A stretch of DNA of 64,000 bases from Emergomyces orientalis (taxonomy: Eukaryota; Ascomycota; Eurotiomycetes; Onygenales; Ajellomycetaceae), in contig MOWL01000028.1 in the NCBI GenBank assembly GCA_002110485.1, positions 1 through 64,000 of the forward strand, read 5' to 3'. The notes under the pieces were generated by a model, which did not search any database, had not been told where the DNA came from, and worked only from the letters and a program-made list of their open reading frames with translations. Positions 1 to 10,696 of the stretch are shown here, piece after piece; position 1 is the stretch's first letter, and the number at the start of each line of letters is the position of its first letter. A program made the position numbers and the translations under genes.

Positions 1-513
1 GTTATTTGATTAACACGATATTTGGCGGTGAGAATCTTAGTCCATTTTTGATTCTCCGGCCCGCCATCACACACTAATTCCCGAAAGCAGCCGTGTCGGC
101 AAATGATATTCTCATAGATGAATTGCGCCACGTTCTCAGCTGTTCCACGAGCGAGAGGGCGGCCTTCCACCCAGCCAGTGAGATCATTCCGAGCAATAAC
201 AGCACATCGCTTGCCTCGGTTCTTCGGAAACTTGACAACATCGATACACCACTTGTCCCATAGATAATTGCGGCTTGTTGGATATAGTGGTTCTTCCAAG
301 CGAGCGCCATCCCTCAGCTGGCACACTGTGCAGCTTTTGCAATAATTCTTGACGGCTTTCCAGATACCTTCCCACCAATATCGCTGCGTGATCTTGTGGT
401 TGGTGGCCTCGCGGCCCTTATGACCAGATTCATCATGCATCCGAGCAACGATATCCTTTTGCTCAGATGAGTTATCAACCACGCGTCTCAGAGGAATTCC
501 CTTGCCTGATCGT
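1..513 (-). pseudogene. gypsy-1 integrase, N-terminal half (partial)
   Basis: Reading leftwards from about 513, the minus strand encodes the HHCC zinc-binding domain (HDESGHKG, then CKSCTVCQ) followed by the start of the DDE core (WCIDVV with the first Asp, VCDGGPEN with the second). The glutamate and the C-terminus lie outside the window. The frame is entered by a one-base shift from the RNase H/linker frame, at the T-run near 507-512, so integrase is separated from the rest of pol. Integrase normally inserts the element cDNA into the host genome. Confidence 0.88.
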
Positions 514-1003
514 CGAATAGATGTTGACCTTGGACGATATATCGAAGTGCATGCTTGCGCCATTTAGAAAAGACGGAACGTGGTATATCATCCGGCCGCT
601 TCATGGTGGTGAGAAACCTCGCAATTGATTCGCTGCGATCAGAATAATCAGGCGAAAGAACACGCACACCCGATGACTCGGAAGCATCCACGCCGCTGAC
701 ATCGAAATCAGGAACCGTCAAAGATGCAACACTAATATAGTTGAGTTCTGCATCTATGAAATCATCGATATCTTGATCCTCAGGAACCTCACCCTCAGCA
801 GGAGGTCGACGAGATAGCCCATCTGCAGCAGTATGCTTCCGACCAGGCACATGTCGAACTTCGAAATCAAACATCCGAATCCAGGCAAGCCAGCCAGTAA
901 CGAGAGCACCAGGCAGGTCAGTGGCAGATCGATTGAGCTGTGCCACTAGAGTCTTCGCGTCGGTTTCCAGAATAAAGTGAACGCCATACAGGTAATAACG
1001 GCA
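488..1003 (-). pseudogene. gypsy-1 RNase H C-terminus and pol linker, frameshifted
   Basis: This frame carries the end of the RNase H domain (ETDAKTL, then the conserved EVRHVPGRKHTAADGLSRR segment) and an acidic linker to integrase. It is out of frame with the RT part upstream: an A-run near 1003-1008 seems to have gained one base, and another base is missing near 510. Both are simple indels in homopolymers. The tract between them is otherwise open, which argues for recent damage. Confidence 0.85.
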
Positions 1004-2894
1004 TTTTCTTTAGCATCTTGAGCACAGCGCGGCATTCTCGCTTTCCTGCATCATATTTTGCTTCGGCGGGGCTCCAGATTCCGCTCTCATATCGGCAAGG
1101 GTGTAGCTTTCCATTCAATTTATCCCGTTGGCTGAGCGTTCCACCCCATCCTTCAAGACAGGCATCCGTGGCCATCACGATATCACCGGCATCTTCAGAA
1201 TAATCAATGCAGCAAAGTGCAGGGGCAGTTGTCAGGGCATTCTTCAAAATTGCCATTGCATTCACTTGTTCAAGACCCCAGGTAAAAGGAATGTTCTTCT
1301 TGAATAGAATATAGATAGGTATAGAAATGATAGCGAAATTCGGAATCCATATTCTATAGTAAACGCAAACACCTAAGAAAGCTCGGGCACCCGTGACATC
1401 TGTCGGATCCGGCCACTCAACGATTTTGACGATTTTCGCAGCTTCGGGGCGCCTGCCGTCAGCATCCACAACATATCCGACTAGAACCATACCGGAGCAG
1501 GCGAATTCTGACTTTCCAACCTGGATACACGTGTCCGCGAGTTCTATGCTGATGAGGGTGGCATCTAAGTTTTGCAGATGCTCCAGGACAAATTTCCGAA
1601 TACCTGGCATCACTTCTTCATCATTGTAACGCGTCCGCGGGCCTTTCACACCAATATCATCCATAAAATTGTCTGCTTGATGCGGTATGTTCGATCGAAG
1701 AATGCGTGCCATGATTCGGCAGAACTGCGCAATAGAATTCGTCGCGCCTTGTGGCAGTGCTGTCTGACGAAGCAACCCGATCGGGGTAAGGAAAGCTGTC
1801 ATATCTCGGCTGTCTTCGTGTAAAGGAACTTGATCATATCCAGAAAAGAAATCCATCATGCTCGTTATCTTCATTCCCGCGAAATCCTCAGCAAACGCGT
1901 CCGCACTAGGTGGAATATACGCATCGCGAATAGTGACAGCGTTCATGTCCATGCACGCGTTGACAATGCGATATTTCCCAGCTTCTTTCTTCTTGACGAG
2001 GAACCACTTATTTCGATACGGACCATGGCAATGTTCATAAACTCCAGAATCAACGCGTTCGCGAAGCATATTGATGATTGTAGGGACGAGCTTTCGAGGA
2101 ATAGGAAATCCTGCCGCTTGCCATGCTTTATGCGGAGCAACGCGAATCTTGACAGGTGGAGAGACTTCTTTTGCAAGCGTTCCGCAATCCTTAAAACTCC
2201 ACGCGAGGGCTTTTTCTCTTCTAAGCAGAATCTCAATCAAAAGTTCGCGTTCCTGTGGGGTGAGCATCGATCCGATCCGCAGATTCTTGATCCTTTCCTC
2301 TGTGAGTCGCGAACCTCGCGGGCAATCGGAGAAACGGGGTGTAATGAAATGATCGTAGGGCGAAGGCGGATCCTGCTCCGGAATCACATTGTCTTTGAAC
2401 CATTGTTGGCGAATTTCTCTCCACTTATCTGTTCCGCCGGGAATCCCGCCACCTGTAGTTGGCACATCGAGAGGTTGAATCTTATCGGCTTTTCGCTTGT
2501 ATAATGTCGCAACGACTGGACCGCGCGATCGAGGAGAAGATCGTGAAGAAGCATATAAAGACAAATCATGAAGCTGCACACCACGAACACGGCGTGATTC
2601 GGATATTGAATAATTAGAGAAAGGAAAAGATGAATGTGTAGACGGGTAAAATTGTTGATGTAGGATGGCGGGGAAAAACCTGTGAGGTTCTCGGGCGTTT
2701 TGGGGCGGCGTTCTCTGATTGGCTGAATCTTTTGGCGGCCCGGGGCCGCCAAAAGTCTGATTGGCTGACGCACCCACACCGCTTTCAAAACACGGCAGAA
2801 TATTTGCCCCGCTATCCACATCGCGATCGCTGAATCTGATATCATTTCTTTGCCCACCACATTCAACATCGCAAAGATCAATCGGACTCAGCAT
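1004..2894 (-). CDS. gypsy-1 reverse transcriptase and RNase H (pol)
   Basis: Copies the element RNA into DNA and degrades the template. Counting from the methionine at 2894, residues 1-190 are a basic/proline-rich spacer. RT follows, with the first catalytic Asp in the MMDFFSGYD box (about residue 348) and the FMDD box at about 410-413 (FMDD instead of the usual Y-x-DD). The RNase H core begins with ATDACLEGWGG near 577. The frame is -1 relative to gag-pro, and the gag-pro stop overlaps its beginning, so it is probably made as a Gag-Pro-Pol fusion by frameshifting at 2900-2906 and not from its own ATG. The ORF ends early, at 918, because of the frameshift near 1003. Confidence 0.9.
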
Positions 2895-2896
2895 AT

Positions 2897-5863
2897 CTAG
2901 TTTAAAGTCTGCACTTTGCCACGAAGATCATCTAACTTTCGATCTCCATGGTCGCCGGGAGAATAACCAAGAAAAGACACCTGATTCTTCTCATCCTTCG
3001 GATCAAAAACGTGAACAAGAACACCGCCTTTGTTATCTGTAGTTCTTGCCAAACGCGTCGCGTTTTCATATGGTCGGCCGAGAATGCAATCATGAGAACC
3101 GCGTTCCATGATGAAGAATGTCTGAGGCACCATAACAGATCCAAGGCGAACAGGAACATCCTTGCAGATTCCAATGACACCACTCTGCTGACCCCCAGCT
3201 CCAAGAATAGGTTTGACAGCATCCCTTTGAATGATGAGACCGAGATCTAACGCAGTTCTTTCAACAAGACAGTTAATTTCCGCACCTCCATCAAATATCG
3301 CCTCAGTTTCCCCCTTTCCAATTCCGACAGTGAACTTGATGTGTCCAACCGAAACGAGATTCCAACGAGGATTATACTCAGCAACAGAAGTGCCAGGTTG
3401 AACCAGGGCAACGGTGGCTGCATCATCCCGAATCATATGCTGTTGAACTTCGATGGGAAGATTTTGAAAGAACATGTGCTGGAGTTGGGTGGAGCATGCC
3501 ATGAGATCTTTAATCTGAATTCCGCCGATTTCTTGGCGCATGATCTTCTCAAATATTCGCCGCGTCGCAATCGCCATATTGTCTTTATTCTTCATTTCTG
3601 CAGAAAGCTTTGGCCCTTTGAGTTTCCGAGGCCTGCAGAGAACAGTTTTCTTCTGAATCTGCGGAGCATCTGCCATTTCTGAATCTGGGACAATTCCACC
3701 GTCTCCGAGCTTTGGACTTCCGCCCTGAAGCTGTTCATCATGGAGAGGTTGAGAATTATCATCCTCATCATCTTCCTGTGAAGCAGAGATCACATCTTGA
3801 GCAAAAGAAACTGATTTCCCATCTGAATACCTGCCATTGCGCCGAGAATGTGTTGTTGGCAGTCTCTTCTCCTTCTCAATTCGTCCGGAAAGCGTTGCTT
3901 GATTTTTATTCATAGAAGAGGCCTTATCCTTCTCAGTAGAAGTGGAAGCAGCCATTACACTAACAATCTCCTCCATCTCACTATCGGTCATATCACCTTC
4001 CTCAGGGCCACTATCAAATCCAATATCACATATGCTTACGGCATTCACCGATGGCATCGGGGATCCGTCAGGAAATACCCGGATACTACCATCATTCCGA
4101 AGTTTATCCGCGGTTGGGACAGTCGGCGGTGCAGCCATTTGCTTCAAAAGTCGTTCAATTGTAACAATATGGGGCTCAAGTCGGTTGACAGCAATCTTCG
4201 GGCCTTTTCTCATCACATTACCCTCATAGTATTCTCCAATCATATTCCGATGAATCTTGCCCTGATCGATGAGCCGGCCGATTGCTAAGCAATTTGGAAG
4301 CATATGGTTTGAATCTCCGCAACCCCAGCATGACATCGGCGGTCGATCGTATTGAACAAAGCTTCCAGATCGAGATCGAGACGGGCCTCCAGGTCCACGT
4401 TGAGTTCCATAGTAAGACACATTTGGCAAATCCAATGCAGGATCACGTCCTCGAGTAAGAAGAACCTTTGGAGCAGTCACATTTTGCTGCATGTTTCCCT
4501 GGTTTTGAATGCCAGCGATCGCCAGAGATAACGCGTCCATTCGGTTGACAAGGTTCTCAAGAATGTTATCACTCGGATTCTGTGTTTTCGCATCCGGAGC
4601 AGGCATCGCCGAAGCGGTCGGCACAGGCACATTCAATGTGGGCGGATTAAACACGGGCTGAGCAGACGGCTGCATCGATGGAATAGAGTTGGGGAAAACA
4701 TCAGGTGCCAGAACTCGTGCAATCTCTTCCTTTGTCTTCTGCATTTGAGACACAGCATCGCAGATCTTCGGCAGTTCCCATCCAGATTGACTAACCTTAT
4801 CAAATCCAGCAGTGCGGAAAGCTTTTTCACGAATACCTTCTGAAAGTCCTTGAAGAAACCAGATACAAGCAAGAGATTGTTGCAATTCATTCTTGCAAAT
4901 GAGAGGCATCGCAACTGCGCGGAATTGACGGCAGTAGACGAGGATCTCCTGGCTGGTAGAATGGGTTTTGTTGCACAATGCATGGAGGTAAGATTGATTA
5001 TACATCTGTTGGTGAGCATCTTCGCGCCAGAAATCGGCAAGCAACTGCTTTTTAACCATTTCCCATGTCTTATGATCCAAGACAAGCTGATCGATATGGC
5101 CCTGCAGTTCCATGGTACAATAGTTCCGTAATACCGCCAGAGCATCGATTCCTGCAACGAAATGCAAGGTGCACATTGCCTCATATCGATCAACAAAAGC
5201 AGTAATGTTTCTCCCATCAAAGAATGGGGCTCCAGGTGCTCCAGGAATCGGCATCGGCATGACAAGACGTTGATATGGCAGTCCACTATTGGGAGTCGGC
5301 TGACCGGACGAGGTAGTAGTGGGTGTAGTCATCTTTTCTTTGCTAGCTTCTGTCTTCTCTTTGCTAACTTCTATTTTCGGGGGCGCTGCAGAGACCTTTC
5401 CTGACTGAGTTTGACGATGGGCAATAGAATCCGACCGAGAATGCTTGGAAGACATATATTGAGAAAGAAAGGAACGCACAAAAGACTTCTGTTCACATAA
5501 GAGAAAGAGTTCAACAATACTATCAATATCAATATCCTTTTTATATTCAAATCTCAAATCCTCAAGAAAGAGAAGGAATTTCAACATCCACTTTAGATCT
5601 TTTTGCTGAAGGTCTTTTTTCTTATCACTTTTCTCAACATTTCTCTCTTCTTTCATTTGTTGAATAGGGGTATGGGTATTCAAATTGAGCTTATCAGTGG
5701 GGCGTTCGCTCGCATCCTTCATTATCCACTGTCGATATCGGCCATATCGGCCAATCAGAGGCTTCCACAAATGAACACTATTGAAAAGAATGCTCAACAA
5801 AAGCAGAAAAGACAAAATGTTGAGAGAAATCATATCAGTCGTAGCTACCGCCTGCCCATCCAT
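2897..5863 (-). CDS. gypsy-1 Gag-protease polyprotein
   Basis: Structural protein plus aspartic protease, about 988 aa from the first ATG (5861-5863). Near the N-terminus is a hydrophobic stretch of about 22 residues (ISLNILSFLLLLSILF), which looks like a membrane anchor and is unusual for a Gag. The middle holds the retrotransposon capsid-like region (FDGRNITAFVDRYEAM onwards). Next come a CCHC knuckle (CWGCGDSNHMLPNC) and an acidic, low-complexity region. The retropepsin has active site FDGGAEINC and flap/C-terminal signature CILGRP. DGG replaces the common DSG/DTG, but the catalytic Asp is kept. The ORF is intact and ends at the frameshift site. Confidence 0.9.
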   Translation of the reverse strand: MDGQAVATTDMISLNILSFLLLLSILFNSVHLWKPLIGRYGRYRQWIMKDASERPTDKLNLNTHTPIQQMKEERNVEKSDKKKDLQQKDLKWMLKFLLFLEDLRFEYKKDIDIDSIVELFLLCEQKSFVRSFLSQYMSSKHSRSDSIAHRQTQSGKVSAAPPKIEVSKEKTEASKEKMTTPTTTSSGQPTPNSGLPYQRLVMPMPIPGAPGAPFFDGRNITAFVDRYEAMCTLHFVAGIDALAVLRNYCTMELQGHIDQLVLDHKTWEMVKKQLLADFWREDAHQQMYNQSYLHALCNKTHSTSQEILVYCRQFRAVAMPLICKNELQQSLACIWFLQGLSEGIREKAFRTAGFDKVSQSGWELPKICDAVSQMQKTKEEIARVLAPDVFPNSIPSMQPSAQPVFNPPTLNVPVPTASAMPAPDAKTQNPSDNILENLVNRMDALSLAIAGIQNQGNMQQNVTAPKVLLTRGRDPALDLPNVSYYGTQRGPGGPSRSRSGSFVQYDRPPMSCWGCGDSNHMLPNCLAIGRLIDQGKIHRNMIGEYYEGNVMRKGPKIAVNRLEPHIVTIERLLKQMAAPPTVPTADKLRNDGSIRVFPDGSPMPSVNAVSICDIGFDSGPEEGDMTDSEMEEIVSVMAASTSTEKDKASSMNKNQATLSGRIEKEKRLPTTHSRRNGRYSDGKSVSFAQDVISASQEDDEDDNSQPLHDEQLQGGSPKLGDGGIVPDSEMADAPQIQKKTVLCRPRKLKGPKLSAEMKNKDNMAIATRRIFEKIMRQEIGGIQIKDLMACSTQLQHMFFQNLPIEVQQHMIRDDAATVALVQPGTSVAEYNPRWNLVSVGHIKFTVGIGKGETEAIFDGGAEINCLVERTALDLGLIIQRDAVKPILGAGGQQSGVIGICKDVPVRLGSVMVPQTFFIMERGSHDCILGRPYENATRLARTTDNKGGVLVHVFDPKDEKNQVSFLGYSPGDHGDRKLDDLRGKVQTLN
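2900..2906 (-). promoter_or_regulatory. -1 programmed ribosomal frameshift heptamer
   Basis: On the minus strand the heptamer TTTAAAC lies in the gag-pro frame exactly as T TTA AAC, followed immediately by the TAG stop of gag-pro. Slipping back one base continues as CTA GAT ATG CTG AGT, which is the pol frame. This is the canonical X-XXY-YYZ arrangement known from retroviruses and coronaviruses. No downstream pseudoknot was evaluated. Confidence 0.8.
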
Positions 5864-5890
5864 TTTGAATTGCCTTCCCAGGGACGCCAA

Positions 5891-6238
5891 TGAAGTGGAA
5901 TAAGGGGTTGTGCGCTTTTGGCGGCACGTGGGCAGGAGCAGCGGGATCGTAAGGAGGTTGGTAAGTTCGCCGTGTATACAATATTCTATTCAACGAGCTA
6001 TCCAAATAGCAATACAAAAGAACACGTAGGAGATTCAAATATAGAAGAAGAACAAGCAATCAATCACATATCAAATCACACAATCAAAAAGGAGCAATCT
6101 CACTGCTCTGCGTACAATCAATCTTCGCCGAATCCACACGTGTGTCAAAGGATAATGGGAATATGAGGCAGCCATGCCAAACAAATATATGAGGCGGTCT
6201 CGGCGAAAAGTAATACCACGCCGAGATTCCCCACCACA
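5891..6238 (-). repeat. gypsy-1 5' LTR with adjacent primer binding site
   Basis: The 348-bp segment begins TG and ends CA on both strands (plus strand TGAAGTGG...CCACCACA). It lies directly upstream of gag, with the minus-strand primer site TGGCGTCCCTGGG at 5877-5889 one base beyond the LTR end. The PBS starts with TGG, as expected for pairing with a tRNA 3' CCA. The partner LTR is outside the window, so the boundary at 6238 rests on the TG/CA ends and on the resumption of LINE coding sequence at 6242. Confidence 0.72.
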
Positions 6239-7225
6239 ATAGTGAGATCTTCTAGCTATGTTGATGATATAGGTCTGATTTTCAGCTCAAGAACAATAAA
6301 AGAAAATTGTGAAAATATTGAAAAAGCTGCGCAAGAGATATTTAATAGAGGAGATTTAAACCTAATTCAATTTGATATGGAAAAAACTGAATTAATTCAC
6401 TTTTTTCCAAAAAGATATGAAAAGGAAATAAGTTTAAATCTATTAAATCAAGAAATAAAGCCTAAATCAGTTGTAAGATGGCTAGGAATCTGGCTGGATT
6501 CAAAACTCAATTTTAAATCTCATATTCAAAAAAGAATGGCTCAAGCTGAAAGAGTTTTAAAAGAAAGATAAAAGAGAATTGCTTAGAAAAATGGCATAAA
6601 ATATGGGAAAAACAAAGAAAAAGTCCTCACTATCTTAGATTTGAAACTAAACCTAAATGGAAATCATGCTCTATTAAGTGCAAAAGGAAGCTTTTCTCCT
6701 CAATCATTCAATTGAAACTAGGTCATGGCTATTTCAAATCTTATTTGAAAAGAATATCTGATATTGAAAGTGAAAATTGTGAATATTGTGACTCTCTTGA
6801 AGACCCAGAACATATCTTAATGAATTGCTCATTAAATCAAGAACTTAGAGCTGAACTGAGATATAAATATAAACTGAGAGAAATGAATATGAAACTACTA
6901 TTTTCAACTGAAATAGGCAGTCAATATTTAATTGATTTTCTCAATGAAACTCAAATAGCTACTAGAAATCAATTCTATTTCAAAGATGAAAATATAAATG
7001 AATGAGAATCTGAAATATTCTTTATAAAAACTGCTAGATATTATATAATATCTCACTATTTCTTTTGTGTTAGAGTCTGTCTTTTATTTCCTTTGTATTC
7101 ATGTCATGAGTTATTTTGTCTATCATTAATTTATTTTCTTTGTAATCACTTGAAAATTATATGAAAAAAAGAGAATATAAATAATCTTCAAAGATATTTA
7201 TAAATAAATAAATAAAAAAAGAAAA
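6239..7225 (+). pseudogene. LINE-1 remnant (Tad-like non-LTR retrotransposon), AT-rich
   Basis: The plus strand encodes the catalytic RT box SYVDDIGLIF at 6251 and downstream RT/thumb sequence to 6571 (TELIHFF, VRWLGIWLDSKL). After an internal deletion or decay comes a C-terminal zinc-knuckle region at 6712-7005 (CEYCDSLEDPEHILMNC). An A-rich tail with TAAATAAATAAATAAAAAAA follows near 7200-7225. This is the 3' end of a Tad-type LINE; its 5' part is separated by the gypsy-1 insertion. Base composition is far more AT-rich than the neighbouring elements. Confidence 0.82.
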
Positions 7226-7695
7226 ATCAATTTGCTGACTATTCTGGGCTGGAATTCAAGTATTGCAAGTGCTATTTGTTTGAAGAAAAAATGTATAGTA
7301 ATTAGTGTTAAAGTTAGAAAAATCCTGAGACTCTTTGAGTCTCAGGTAGATATCATAGTCTCTGACTGCATATATATCTATAATTGAAGAATAATAATAA
7401 CAGTCAGAAGTCAAACTTGAACAGTCATAATCACTTAGACACTAAATTTTAGACATTAGTTAATTTTGAAAAACATGAAGTTTATAAGAAATATGAACTT
7501 AAGACAGACATAGAGTCAACTCTGACACCATTTCCATTCTTTATTTTCATTGCTAGTGTTGAAAACAGTACGTGTGCTGTTTTCAGCAGTAAGAATAGAA
7601 TTTTCTGTAAACTGTGTGTTTGCAGCACTTAGCAAGCTGAGAATAAGTAGTTTGAATAAAATAATATTGTGCTTCATTTTGTAAAGCAAGATTGT
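7226..7695. other. AT-rich host DNA, no gene seen
   Basis: No coding sequence is recognisable. The last part (GAATAAGTAGTTTGAATAAA near 7650) resembles 17455-17475, beyond LINE-2. The AT-rich tract was therefore probably one piece that gypsy-2 and LINE-2 later invaded, or it contains a diverged duplicate. Confidence 0.6.
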
Positions 7696-7974
7696 TGTAA
7701 GAATATGAGACTCGCAAGTATTATTCTAGGGGTTCGCCGCTTGGCGTGATATGTACTAATTACTAGAAGCGTTCACCGTAAGAGAAAAGGTAGGGATCAA
7801 TATGATAATTGTATTCAAGCTGAGTTGTGAAAAGAATGACCGCAACTCCTAGCTATATAACTGTGTGACCAAGGCCTGCTATGCTCAAGGCCCGCTAACC
7901 ATAATGGTTACGCGAGGGTTTGAGCATGGAGGATAGGGGTAAAGAATCGCTCCGCGCAGGCAGAATTTCTTACA
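7696..7974 (-). repeat. gypsy-2 3' LTR
   Basis: Begins TGTAAGAA and ends TTCTTACA, a perfect 8-base terminal inverted repeat. It closely matches 14263-14523, with an extra short duplication around 7883-7900. On the minus strand a polypurine tract (AGAGAGGGGGGGGTA, 7975-7989) abuts it, as expected for plus-strand DNA priming. Confidence 0.93.
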
Positions 7975-8810
7975 TACCCCCCCCTCTCTAGAGCTTCGTC
8001 CGCGAAGCCTCAGTTCATGATGAAAGCTATAAGAGCTCCTCATCAACAACTGCAGTGATACTTGCTAAAAACCCTCCGCGCTTGTAAAAAACCTCCATGA
8101 GGAAAAAGCCTGTTGCCGCGAGGGAAAAGAGTCTGTCACTCAGTGTGTGGCAAGGTCCTCGCAAAGCCCGCGGGTGGTTCCCCTAGCTGCTTTGCTCAGA
8201 TTCATCTCGCACCTTCTATTCAGAAGGGTCCTGGTTCATTCATAACCATTCGCGGGTGTTCCTCCCGCGCCTGCCAATCTGGCAAGTTCCAGTTGATTCA
8301 CAACCATTTGCAAGAATCAATGATCTCTCGCAGTGATCTACTCGCAAGTTGATCACCCTGTCAAGGAATAATGGCAGGCAGATCTTTCATTGATCTCCGC
8401 GAGTATTCTTTCTTTGACTGTATAGAACTGTGAAGGGGCCTCTCCTCATCACATTCCTTGTAAAATCCTTTGTTGTATGAATGTTCGCAGTCCGCGATCA
8501 CTCTTTGTAGTTACAGAGTGAGTAAATCACCCTTTGTAGTTCAGGAGTGATTTGGCACCTCGCGGAATCACCCTCGGTGAAGTAGAAGCTCCAGAGGTAA
8601 TACAAATGCTCTCAAGTCTCCTGCGAGATCCATCTCTCTTTTTCCTTTTCCTCTCCCAGCACTATTTCCTCAATAGCAGTGAGTATTTCCTTGTCCTGTC
8701 TGCGAAGCATTTCTGTCTCTGCATGACAGTAAGAAAAGTGTTTCTGACCATCCTTGCATGTTGTTTCGCGAAAGATTTTCCAATTCCACAATCACAACAC
8801 TCCCCGCAAG

Positions 8811-9112
8811 ATGTCCGGTCGTCATTGTACCTCCCGTGGCCGCCCTCGCGACTCCTCTGGTCGCGTTCTGTCAGGGGCCTCTGCCACAGGTCCCGCGGCG
8901 CCTGCTCCTCCTCGTGCTGTCGCAGCGCCCGCGCCACCTCCTCCACCTCCTCCACCTCCTCAGCCTCTCCTGGCCCTGCCGCAACTGTGCCCGCCCTGGC
9001 GTCCGGCTCCCATGGAGCGTTTGCATCTCTGGGGGGTTTCCGCGCCAAGTGCAATAACTGTCTTTACCGCGGGCATGATGCCCCTTGTTCCTTTGAGAAT
9101 GGGACTTGGTAG
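8811..9112 (+). CDS. antisense ORF in gypsy-2 with CCHC-like motif
   Basis: This lies opposite in direction to the retrotransposon, between its integrase and 3' LTR. Three overlapping frames are open because the region is GC-rich and proline/alanine coding. The frame ending at 9112 has a plausible metal-binding end, CNNCLYRGHDAPC (C-x2-C-x4-H-x3-C). A typical intron acceptor (TTATTTTTAG) occurs at about 9227, but no convincing second exon was found. Antisense ORFs are known in some gypsy elements. Whether this one is expressed cannot be told, and the start is uncertain. Confidence 0.35.
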
Positions 9113-9319
9113 TTTGTCGCGAGGGGTGTGAGATGTGGAGTGTGGGGTGAAGGATTTCCTTTGTTTTTCCTTTGTTGGCCACTAAATTGTGCTCGCGGCC
9201 TATTTTTGTTTTTCTTTTATTTTTAGACAATGAACCATGATTTCCTCTTCCCCTTGTGTACGCCGCGGACTGTTCCTCTCAGTAGAAACCCATCACCTCT
9301 GTAGGCTAGAGTTTGCAAG

Positions 9320-10673
9320 TGGCATGATTAGTGCCCTCATTGCTACCAGGTTCTTAGTGAAGGCCGCGCCATTCTGGCTTCTCAGGATTCGCGGCATGGA
9401 AGTCATGTCTAAGCTTCTTCAGATGTCTTATCTGCGCAGATGGCTCTCAGATGAACTCATCCTCCTTACCAGAGTATCTCTGTCATTGAACTCTGAACCA
9501 GAGCTCGCAACCTTGCTTCTCTGACTTCACAATCTTCTTGACATGATACTCTCTTTCATTCTCCTGTGCCTCGCGTACAAGGTGATGTGCCACAGGATTC
9601 TCTCCTACCAACTCCTTGTGTCCGCGAAGCAGTGAGACATGAAAAACGTTGTGCACCTGCAGACCAGGTGGTAGCTCCAGTCTGTACAACTGCGAGCCAA
9701 TCTTCTCCACAATTCTGCAAGGCTCTGTCTGCAAAAGATCTAGCTTCTTGCTGAGTCTTCGCGTGCTGATGTTCTCCAAACTTAGCCAGACTCTGTCACC
9801 CTTCTTGAAACTCTTCACAGTGTGTTTTGAGTTATAGTATCTTTTCTGATACTCCTGGGCCTTTTTCAGAGACTCGCGAGCATTCTCTCGAATCTCTTTG
9901 ATCTTCTCAGCCCGTTCGCGGGCGTCCTCACACTCTATAGTGTATTCCCGCGGGTCCATCAAGGTCATCTGCGGGTGAGTCCCAGTGAGCATCTCAAAGG
10001 GGGTCTTGCCCGTACTGGCATGTCTTGCATTGTTGTACGCAAACTCCGCGAGTGGCAACCAATACACCCAGTCATCCTGATTGTAATTGACAAAGCACTG
10101 CAAGTACTGCTTCAATATACTCATCAGGCGTTCTGTCTGACCATCTGTTTGCTGATGAAAAGCTGTGCTAAGATCTCGCGAGACCTCCAGGATAGTCATC
10201 AGATCAGTCCAGAACTCCCCCGCGAATATCAAACCTCTGTCTGAAACAATGTTCGCGGGTAACCCATGCAGCCGGACCACATCGCGGACAAAGATGTGAG
10301 CCATCCCCTTGAACTTCATGTCCTTGTGGGTGGGGATAAAGTGTGCCATCTTGGTGAAGCGATCCACTACCACCAATACACAATCAAAGGAGACATTGTA
10401 CATGTCCTTGCTTTTGGGTAGGCCTGCGAGAGCATCCATCCCTAGCTGCTCCCATGGTTCCCGTGGTATAGGTAGAGGTGTGAGCTCTCCGTACAGCCTT
10501 GACCGCACTACCCGCGAACCCTGGCAGACAGCATAAGAGTCTACCACTTCCTTTACCAGTTCTTGCATCTTCGGCCAGAAGTATTTCCTTGCGAGCAACT
10601 CATGGATTCTTGTGTCTGCAAAATGACCCGCCAGAGGTGAGTCATGATGCTTTTTAATGAGCTCTATTCGCAA
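9320..10673 (-). pseudogene. gypsy-2 integrase with broken chromodomain-like tail
   Basis: Integrase of about 397 aa is open from 10673 to 9483. It has a zinc-binding HH pair (HHDSPLAGH), but the CxxC is reduced to YAVCQ, so one zinc ligand Cys is lost. The DDE core is present: GMDALAGLP, VSDRG, and the Glu in GQTERLMSILK. The GPY/F-type end (LRGHKELVGENPV) is followed by a chromodomain. After VQ the frame hits TGA, then continues QRYSGKEDEFI, then TGA, then EPSAQI. Both stops fall where a chromodomain has Trp, so two TGG codons seem to have become TGA. Confidence 0.85.
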
Positions 10674-10696
10674 GAGTTCATTTCCAGGTATATAGA

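Larger units (their letters stand above)
1..6238 (-). mobile_element. Ty3/gypsy retrotransposon gypsy-1, 3' part outside window
   Basis: Minus-strand LTR retrotransposon in the order LTR (5891-6238), primer site, Gag-protease, RT-RNase H, integrase. The integrase runs off position 1, so the 3' LTR is not visible. The domain order RT-RNaseH-integrase defines Ty3/gypsy. The wording of the RT and the large Gag-Pro resemble the fungal group with an FMDD or similar box and a long Gag. Two single-base frameshifts (near 1003 and near 510) break pol, so this copy is probably not autonomous. It sits inside a LINE reverse transcriptase (right flank at 6239). Confidence 0.93.

Noticed and set aside
6239..7225. 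RIP as explanation for AT-rich LINE-1
   Set aside because: Frames remain open over long stretches without the TAG/TAA stops that CpA-to-TpA changes would create. No index could be computed here.
9237..9524. Plus-strand ORF opposite the gypsy-2 chromodomain
   Set aside because: Shadow of the coding strand; the minus strand has recognisable integrase and chromodomain sequence.
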